From: Candidatus Pacebacteria bacterium UBA1364
GTDB lineage: Bacteria > Patescibacteriota > Microgenomatia > UBA1400 > PJMF01
Reading direction: 5' to 3'
Assembly (NCBI GenBank): GCA_002306345.1
Contig: DBRQ01000002.1
Coordinates: 63,671-69,068 of the forward strand
DNA length: 5,398 bases
Each line of letters opens with the position of its first letter. Position 1 is the first letter of the stretch. Made by a program: the position numbers and the translations under genes. Shown here piece by piece: positions 1 to 3,897 of the stretch. The notes under the pieces were generated by a model. It made no database searches, was not told where the DNA came from, and saw nothing but the letters and a program-made list of their open reading frames with translations.

Positions 1-1874
1 TTATCGTTGCTGCCAGTTGCATCCTCAGCTTGAGATTGCTTGGTGTCAGAAGCAGCTTTAGCTGCCGCAGCTTTTTGCATCGCTTCGCCAATCTTTTGGG
101 ATGAAGTCATCATGGCCTCAATAGCTTTATCTAAATCTTCTTTACTGACATCATCTTTGGCTGCTAATTCCTTGAGTTGTTTGAGGTCCTCCTCAATTTT
201 CTCGCGGTCAGCTTTTTCCAAATTGTCACCATATTCCTTGACTTGTTTTTCCATTTCAAAAGCTATGCTGTTGGCTTTATTTTTGGTTTCAATCAATTCT
301 TTTTTGGCTTTATCAGTTTCAGCGTATTTTTCTGCCTCCGCTTTCATTTTTTCGACTTCTTCTTCGGACAAATTAGTACTGTTTTGGATAGTGATCTTTT
401 GCTCCTTACCAGAAGTTTTGTCTTTGGCAGTGACGTGCAAAATACCGTTACTATCAATGTCAAAAGTGACTTCTATTTGAGGAATACCACGCATCGCAGC
501 AGGAATACCGTCTAAAATGAAACGACCTAGGCTTTTATTATCAGCCGCCATTTCACGCTCGCCTTGCAAAACATTAATTTCAACTTGAGTTTGGTTATCG
601 GCGGCAGTGGAGAAAACCTGAGATTTACTGGTTGGAATCGTGGTATTTCTATCAATTAAAGGCGTACGAATACCACCTAAAGTTTCAATTCCTAAAGTCA
701 AAGGAGTAACATCAAGCAAAACAATGTCATTCACATCACCAGAAATGACTCCGGCTTGAACAGCAGCACCAATGGCCACCACTTCGTCTGGATTAACACC
801 TTTATGCGGCTCTTTGCCAAAGAATTTTTCCACCACTTCTTGAACTTTAGGCATTCTAGTCATTCCACCTACCAGCACCACTTCATTAATGTCTTTGGCT
901 TCCAACTTGGCATCTTTGAGAGCTTTTTTCACTGGTTCGATAGTTTTTTTGATTAAATCATCAACTAATTCTTCCAATTTTGCTCTAGTTAGAGTTAAAG
1001 TTAAATGTAAGGGCTGGCCATCATCACCTTGAGTAATAAAGGGCTGGTTAATTTCCGTGCTGGCAGAAGCTGAGAGTTCAATTTTGGCTTTTTCGGCTGC
1101 ATCTTTGATGCGTTGCATAGCCTGTAAGTCTTTACTCAAATCTTTACCTTGGTCTTTTTTGAATTCCGCCACAATCCATTCGATAATAACATTATCAAAA
1201 TCATCACCCCCTAAAAAAGTGTCACCGTTGGTAGATTTCACTTCAAAAACACCGTCTCCAATTTCCAAAATGGAAATATCAAAAGTGCCACCACCAAGAT
1301 CATAAACGGCAATAGTTTGTGAACCTTTTTTATCGAGACCATAGGCTAATGCGGCAGCCGTTGGTTCGTTAACAATGCGCTCCACCTTCAGTCCAGCAAT
1401 TTCACCGGCCTGTTTGGTAGCTTGACGTTGAGCATCATTAAAATAAGCTGGCACAGTAATGATGGCACGTTCAACTTTTTCTCCAAGAAAACTCTCGGCA
1501 TCGACTTTAGCTTTGGTAAGAATTTTGGCAGAAATTTCTTGTGGTGTGTATTTTTTACCATCAATATTAACCACTGCCATGCCATCTTTACCCTCAACTA
1601 TTTCATAAGAAACGTGTTTAATAGCTTGTTTTACTGCTTCATCGTTTAACTTGCGACCCATAAATCTTTTGACTGAATTAACAGTCTTTTTAGAATTAAG
1701 AATCATTTGACGTTTGGCTGGATCACCAACGAGGATTTCATTGTTTTTAAAACCAACAATGGAAGGAAAAGTATTGCGACCTTCACTAGTTGGGATAATA
1801 GTCGGGCTACCACCTTGCATTACGGCGACAGCTGAGTTAGTAGTTCCTAAATCAATTCCAATAATTTTTGACAT
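1..1874 (-). CDS. dnaK: Chaperone DnaK (Hsp70), 3' end cut by window edge
   Basis: ATP-dependent Hsp70 chaperone that binds unfolded cytosolic polypeptides and cycles with a J-protein and GrpE. I translated the minus strand from the ATG at 1874; it stays open for 624 codons to the left edge with no stop, so the C-terminus is missing. Visible motifs: phosphate-1 loop IDLGTTNS (residues 7-14; Ala follows where E. coli DnaK has Cys15), catalytic Lys69 in SVKRFMG, VPAYFNDAQRQATK, INEPTAAALAYGL-type segment with Glu170, phosphate-2 VYDLGGGTFD with Asp192, Thr197 and Asp199, and VLVGGMTRMP. The linker DIVLLDVTPL leads into the substrate-binding domain, then a helical Lys/Glu-rich lid and an Ala/Gln-rich tail. 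It has the extra N-terminal segment after MGRK that Bacillus-type DnaK lacks. IPAAMRGIPQ has Met where Pro is usual. An in-frame TAA 24 nt upstream fixes the start region. There is no adjacent SD; see the leader hairpin. A CIRCE lies upstream. Confidence 0.98.
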   Translation of the reverse strand, partial: MSKIIGIDLGTTNSAVAVMQGGSPTIIPTSEGRNTFPSIVGFKNNEILVGDPAKRQMILNSKKTVNSVKRFMGRKLNDEAVKQAIKHVSYEIVEGKDGMAVVNIDGKKYTPQEISAKILTKAKVDAESFLGEKVERAIITVPAYFNDAQRQATKQAGEIAGLKVERIVNEPTAAALAYGLDKKGSQTIAVYDLGGGTFDISILEIGDGVFEVKSTNGDTFLGGDDFDNVIIEWIVAEFKKDQGKDLSKDLQAMQRIKDAAEKAKIELSASASTEINQPFITQGDDGQPLHLTLTLTRAKLEELVDDLIKKTIEPVKKALKDAKLEAKDINEVVLVGGMTRMPKVQEVVEKFFGKEPHKGVNPDEVVAIGAAVQAGVISGDVNDIVLLDVTPLTLGIETLGGIRTPLIDRNTTIPTSKSQVFSTAADNQTQVEINVLQGEREMAADNKSLGRFILDGIPAAMRGIPQIEVTFDIDSNGILHVTAKDKTSGKEQKITIQNSTNLSEEEVEKMKAEAEKYAETDKAKKELIETKNKANSIAFEMEKQVKEYGDNLEKADREKIEEDLKQLKELAAKDDVSKEDLDKAIEAMMTSSQKIGEAMQKAAAAKAASDTKQSQAEDATGSND

Positions 1875-1881
1875 AATTTTC

Positions 1882-1962
1882 GCGAATGATTTTTACTTGC
1901 TTAAGATGACTCGAACAGATATATCTTCTCTAATCATCGTCGCTTAGGTAAAAATTATTCAC
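1882..1962 (-). promoter_or_regulatory. dnaK leader hairpin between SD and start codon
   Basis: In the minus-strand transcript, GTGAATAATTTTTAC (1962-1948) can pair with GTAAAAATCATTCGC (1896-1882). This gives 15 positions: 13 Watson-Crick pairs, one U-G wobble and one A-C mismatch. Inside, ATGA/TCAT and TAAG/CTTA can extend the stem, and AGATATATCT (1917-1926) is a 10-bp palindrome near the apex. The base of the stem touches AAGGA (1967-1963) on the 5' side, and only 7 nt (1881-1875) separate its 3' side from the dnaK ATG. Folding would therefore give AAGGA-stem-7 nt-ATG, a normal SD spacing. Pairing is seen in the sequence; its role is inferred. Confidence 0.6.
1893..1937 (-). CDS. Possible 14-codon leader ORF in frame with dnaK
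   Basis: ATG at 1937 opens MIREDISVRVILSK and stops at TAA (1895-1893), in the same frame as dnaK and 18 nt before its ATG. The AAGGAG at 1962-1967 is 24 nt upstream, too far for normal initiation, and the frame lies wholly inside the hairpin. It may well be chance; recorded because it ends so close to dnaK. Confidence 0.12.
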   Translation of the reverse strand: MIREDISVRVILSK

Positions 1963-1967
1963 TCCTT
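1962..1967 (-). promoter_or_regulatory. Remote Shine-Dalgarno AAGGAG of dnaK
   Basis: AAGGAG lies 87 nt upstream of the dnaK ATG, too far for direct use. The bases next to the ATG (GCGAAAATT) contain no SD. The block AAGGAGTGAATAAT closely resembles the working hrcA site AAGGAGTCTATAAT, which sits directly before the hrcA ATG. It could serve dnaK through the hairpin at 1882-1962, or serve a tiny leader reading frame. Confidence 0.5.
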
Positions 1968-2004
1968 TCTTTACTATTTTTTAAATTACTTTTTAATTTC
2001 TTTT

Positions 2005-2029
2005 AAAGGCAAAGTTATTCCCTGCCTTT
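2005..2029 (-). promoter_or_regulatory. Small hairpin in the dnaK leader
   Basis: AAAGGCA (2029-2023 on the minus strand) pairs with TGCCTTT (2011-2005) around an 11-nt loop. It lies just downstream of the inferred dnaK transcription start and upstream of the SD. No U-run follows it on the minus strand, so it does not look like a terminator in the direction of dnaK. Confidence 0.4.
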
Positions 2030-2045
2030 TTCTCATTGTCCGAGT

Positions 2046-2054
2046 ATTTTAGCA
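2046..2054 (-). promoter_or_regulatory. Candidate extended -10 promoter of dnaK
   Basis: On the minus strand TGCTAAAAT matches the extended -10 TGnTATAAT with one mismatch. No good -35 exists at 17-18 nt, as is tolerated for extended -10 promoters. It overlaps the promoter-proximal arm of the CIRCE at 2049-2075, so bound HrcA would block it. The expected start is near 2039, giving a dnaK leader of about 165 nt. Confidence 0.45.
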
Positions 2055-2075
2055 GACTAAACCTTTGACTGCTAG
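2049..2075. promoter_or_regulatory. CIRCE operator upstream of dnaK
   Basis: Plus strand reads TTAGCAGAC-N9-GACTGCTAG. The CIRCE consensus bound by HrcA is TTAGCACTC-N9-GAGTGCTAA: 14 of 18 arm positions match, the spacer is exactly 9, and the outer TTAGCA/TGCTA is kept. It sits between grpE and dnaK over a promoter-like -10, so dnaK should have its own HrcA-repressed promoter besides any read-through from hrcA-grpE. Confidence 0.85.
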
Positions 2076-2110
2076 TATGAATTTATCACTACTTATAAAT
2101 CTCTTTTCAC

Positions 2111-2587
2111 TTAAGATAAAACCACTTTTGCATGCTGAATGACTTCGCCATTCAGCATATAACCTTTACGTACCACTTCCACCACTTGCTCACCATCACC
2201 TTTTTTGTCCACTGCTTCCATAGTTTTTAAATCAAATTTTTTACCAATGACTTCAATTTCTGTCAAACCAAAATCATGCAACTCTTTCCAAAATTCGTCA
2301 ATCACCATGTCTAGACCTTGATTCTTAATGTTTGCAGCCGCCAAAGAAAGATGTTCTAAAGGTTGTAATAACGCCTGACACAAATCTTTATTGGCCATCT
2401 TGATAAAAACCAACCTTTCTTCCTGAACACGACGTTGTAGATTCTGATAATCGGCCAAGATTCTTTTCTCTCTTTCCAAAGAGCTAGCCAATAAACGTTG
2501 CAATTCCTGAATTTTTTTCTGCTCTTCACTAGTTGTTTCTTCAGTTTTCTCCTGCGAAACGGTCTGCTTGTCTTGTTTTTTTTTCAT
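2111..2587 (-). CDS. grpE: Nucleotide exchange factor GrpE
   Basis: GrpE dimers release ADP from DnaK and reset its chaperone cycle. From the ATG at 2587 the protein has 158 aa, short for a family usually near 180-200. It has a charged Lys/Glu/Thr-rich N-terminus (1-24), then a long helical coiled-coil stretch carrying the family motif ADYQNLQRR (45-53). A four-helix dimerisation region follows, and the C-terminal beta-wing ends with GYMLNGEVIQHAKVVLS (about 142-158), the classic GrpE signature. A TTG at 2599 would add four residues (MKII). I prefer the ATG because GAAG lies 6 nt before it, although this SD is weak and the TTG has none. It follows hrcA after a gap filled by the inverted-repeat element at 2615-2790, whose left arm ends 27 nt before the ATG. 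dnaK follows after 236 nt. Confidence 0.95.
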   Translation of the reverse strand: MKKKQDKQTVSQEKTEETTSEEQKKIQELQRLLASSLEREKRILADYQNLQRRVQEERLVFIKMANKDLCQALLQPLEHLSLAAANIKNQGLDMVIDEFWKELHDFGLTEIEVIGKKFDLKTMEAVDKKGDGEQVVEVVRKGYMLNGEVIQHAKVVLS

Positions 2588-2614
2588 AATAATCTTCAAT
2601 TTATTATTAATAAT

Positions 2615-2790
2615 GTTTTTCTAGATCTTAAATTTTAAAAGTCCATAGAAGGAGCTGACTTGTAAATATAAACAAAATGAGAATGTTTATAAACAGCAAC
2701 TTCTTTGAGTGAGACAAAGATTGTCAACTTCAATGAAGCAAACAATTTTAGTCGAACATGACTTTTTAAAGTTCAAGATCTAGAAAAAAC
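2615..2790. repeat. 176-bp element with ~30-bp terminal inverted repeats
   Basis: The left arm 2615-2643 (29 bp, beginning GTTTTTCTAGATCTT) is the reverse complement of the right arm 2760-2790 (31 bp, ending AAGATCTAGAAAAAAC) with two substitutions and two single-base length differences in homopolymers. The 116 bp between hold no convincing ORF. The right arm abuts the hrcA stop codon, and the left arm ends 27 nt before the grpE ATG. It looks like a MITE (non-autonomous terminal-repeat element) or a very long regulatory stem in the hrcA-grpE mRNA. Flanks TAAT and TAGT are at best an imperfect target duplication. Confidence 0.8.
2667..2691. promoter_or_regulatory. Operator-like palindrome TATAAACA-N9-TGTTTATA
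   Basis: Perfect 8-bp inverted arms (2667-2674 and 2684-2691) with a 9-nt spacer, inside the inverted-repeat element and upstream of grpE. The arm and spacer geometry resembles CIRCE, but the arm sequence is unrelated to TTAGCACTC. The right arm also begins the palindrome GTTTATAAAC (2685-2694). It may be a protein-binding site, an RNA stem or an AT-rich coincidence. Confidence 0.35.
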
Positions 2791-3506
2791 TAGTCAGCCA
2801 TACTTTCAATTAAACCTTTGAAATATTTCATGATCGGCAAAACATATGAATAATCAAAGCGAGTGGAACCCAATACTCCAAAGCGACAATTGCTAACAGG
2901 CAAATCAACAAACATAATGCTAATTTGATCCAAATCTTTATTGCCTAAATCTTGACCAAAAACTACTTTAACAGCATTTTCACTGTGATTACTGTCAAAA
3001 ATTTGGTCCATTAACTGCTCTTCCTCAATCATCTGCAAAACTTGCCTGGTTAAATTGATGTCATAAAATTCTGGCATTTGCAGCAAATTGGCGTAACCAG
3101 CATGAAACATTCTGCCTTCGGCATTCATGGCAATCCCCAAAGCGTGAGATTTCTCCGCCAAAACTTTGGAGGTTTCATAGAGTAAATCTTCCATTTTATC
3201 GCGATAACGCCAAATTTTTTCTTTGACACTTACTTCATCGGCTACCGACAACTCTTTTTCTTTGACCAATTCATTGATGTAAAGACGCATGGCTAAAGCA
3301 GTGGGCACGCGACCAGCACTAACGTGAGATTTCATGAGATAACCCTGTTTGGTTAAGTAAACCATTTCATTACGAATAGTAGCCGGGGAAACACCGATGT
3401 TGTACTTTTTATCAATTTTTTCTGAACCAACTGGAGCACCTGTTTCAATAAATTCTTCAATAATGGCACGTAAAATCTGAATTTGTCGAGCAACGAGATC
3501 AATCAT
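2790..3506 (-). CDS. hrcA: Heat-inducible transcription repressor HrcA (short form)
   Basis: HrcA binds CIRCE as a dimer and represses heat-shock operons; its activity depends on GroEL in studied species. Residues 1-70 are the winged helix: RQIQILRAIIEEFIETGAPVG (7-27), SPATIRNEM (40-48) and HVSAGRVPT (61-69), all close to the family signature. A helical stretch follows (about 75-125). The C-terminal segment VKVVFGQD...GVLGSTRFDYSYVLPIMKY (from about 179) matches the family's dimerisation end. At 238 aa it lacks about 100 residues of the usual ~340, lost from the middle GAF-like domain rather than from the ends, and the usual GYR after RVPT is AMR. The start is fixed by AAGGAG 8 nt upstream. 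It is first gene of the cluster, with promoter and CIRCE upstream; the two CIRCE sites here are its likely targets. Function is confident; the effect of the shortened core is unknown. Confidence 0.95.
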   Translation of the reverse strand: MIDLVARQIQILRAIIEEFIETGAPVGSEKIDKKYNIGVSPATIRNEMVYLTKQGYLMKSHVSAGRVPTALAMRLYINELVKEKELSVADEVSVKEKIWRYRDKMEDLLYETSKVLAEKSHALGIAMNAEGRMFHAGYANLLQMPEFYDINLTRQVLQMIEEEQLMDQIFDSNHSENAVKVVFGQDLGNKDLDQISIMFVDLPVSNCRFGVLGSTRFDYSYVLPIMKYFKGLIESMAD

Positions 3507-3562
3507 ATTATAGACTCCTTACAGAATAACAAATTATCGCTTTTGTGTTTATTTTTATTCAT
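3503..3562 (-). CDS. Possible 19-codon leader peptide overlapping hrcA start
   Basis: ATG at 3562 opens MNKNKHKSDNLLFCKESII and ends in a TGA that shares the four bases ATGA with the hrcA start codon, the layout of translationally coupled genes. It contains the hrcA SD. No SD of its own stands at the right distance (AAGGA is 17 nt upstream), so translation is doubtful. It could couple leader translation to hrcA, or be chance in an AT-rich leader. Confidence 0.2.
   Translation of the reverse strand: MNKNKHKSDNLLFCKESII
3515..3520 (-). promoter_or_regulatory. Strong Shine-Dalgarno of hrcA
   Basis: AAGGAG followed by 8 nt (TCTATAAT) and ATG. It decides the hrcA start and shows that this genome uses SD-led initiation, which makes the missing proximal SD at dnaK noteworthy. 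Confidence 0.85.
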
Positions 3563-3585
3563 TATAAGTCACGTTCTCATCCTTA

Positions 3586-3642
3586 CGTAAGCTATGCTAC
3601 TCTCGTCACCGAGAAATAATTAAAATGTAGCAAAATCTTACG
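3586..3642 (-). promoter_or_regulatory. Structured RNA in the hrcA 5' leader
   Basis: In the minus-strand transcript three nested helices form. CGUAAG (3642-3637) pairs with CUUACG (3591-3586), and UGCUAC (3632-3627) with GUAGCA (3600-3595). UCUCG-GUGA-CGAGA (3614-3601) is a hairpin capped by a GNRA-type tetraloop, stacked directly on the second helix. A 12-nt AU-rich bulge (3626-3615) and a 4/3 internal loop separate the helices: 17 base pairs in 57 nt. It lies about 35 nt after the inferred start and does not cover the hrcA SD. I recognise no known riboswitch or thermometer family. Confidence 0.6.
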
Positions 3643-3677
3643 CAAATTCAACAAATTTTTATTTCGTAAAGAACCTG

Positions 3678-3704
3678 TTAGCAATCATAGCTAGAGTTTG
3701 CTAA
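3678..3704. promoter_or_regulatory. CIRCE operator upstream of hrcA
   Basis: Plus strand reads TTAGCAATC-N9-GTTTGCTAA, matching 15 of 18 arm positions of the CIRCE consensus with the exact 9-nt spacer. The two arms are complementary to each other at 8 of 9 positions. It covers the -10 and most of the spacer of the hrcA promoter, as expected for autorepression by HrcA. Confidence 0.9.
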
Positions 3705-3712
3705 ACTGTCAA
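3684..3712 (-). promoter_or_regulatory. Sigma70-type promoter of hrcA
   Basis: On the minus strand a perfect -35 TTGACA (3712-3707), a 17-nt spacer and -10 TATGAT (3689-3684, 5 of 6). Transcription should start near 3677, giving a leader of about 170 nt. The overlapping CIRCE supports the assignment. Confidence 0.85.
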
Positions 3713-3793
3713 TTGCAAATTAGTCAATCCCAAATTGCATCACCTAGATAATAGTACATAAAGCGCTAGACAAAAATTTTAACAAAATTTGGC

Positions 3794-3819
3794 TTATGGC
3801 AATTTTTTTGTTACCATAA
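3794..3819. promoter_or_regulatory. Operator-like inverted repeat before the hydrolase gene
   Basis: TTATGGCAA (3794-3802), 8 nt, then TTACCATAA (3811-3819): 8 of 9 arm positions are complementary. It lies immediately upstream of the candidate -35 of the glycosidase gene. Neither strand shows a terminator-like U-run after it. It could bind a local regulator; no regulator gene for it is visible here. Confidence 0.35.
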
Positions 3820-3820
3820 A

Positions 3821-3849
3821 ATGAGAAAAAGAACTGGTTTGAATATAAA
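3821..3849 (+). promoter_or_regulatory. Candidate promoter of the glycoside hydrolase
   Basis: -35 ATGAGA (3821-3826, 4 of 6), a 17-nt spacer and -10 TATAAA (3844-3849, 5 of 6). The expected start near 3856 gives a leader of about 42 nt before the ATG at 3898. Plausible, but such matches are common in AT-rich DNA. Confidence 0.4.
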
Positions 3850-3897
3850 CGAATCTATTGTAAACTAGCCCATTTTTGAATAATTACAAAAATCTTC

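Noticed and set aside
40..1947. Several plus-strand open frames and one minus-strand frame (1388-1597) across this interval
   Set aside because: Up to 1874 they are other-frame shadows of the continuous dnaK reading frame, which has clear Hsp70 motifs over its full length; the plus frame at 1714-1947 also runs on into the dnaK leader. Their own translations are low-complexity Phe/Ser-rich and match no family.
2005..2030. Hairpin AAAGGCA/TGCCTTT as an intrinsic terminator
   Set aside because: No U-run follows it on the minus strand, and the plus-strand T-run is short and has no plus-strand gene upstream to terminate.
2588..2599. TTG start at 2599 for grpE
   Set aside because: It has no SD and adds only four residues; the ATG at 2587 has GAAG at a suitable distance.
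2699..2727. Minus-strand TTGACA (2722-2727) as -35 of a grpE promoter
   Set aside because: The -35 is perfect but at 17 nt the -10 would be AGAAGT, only 2 of 6; no good -10 exists at 16-18 nt.
3711..3739. Direct repeat AATTGCA at 3711-3717 and 3733-3739, 22 bp apart, upstream of the hrcA -35
   Set aside because: Seven AT-rich bases twice is within chance here; no further support.
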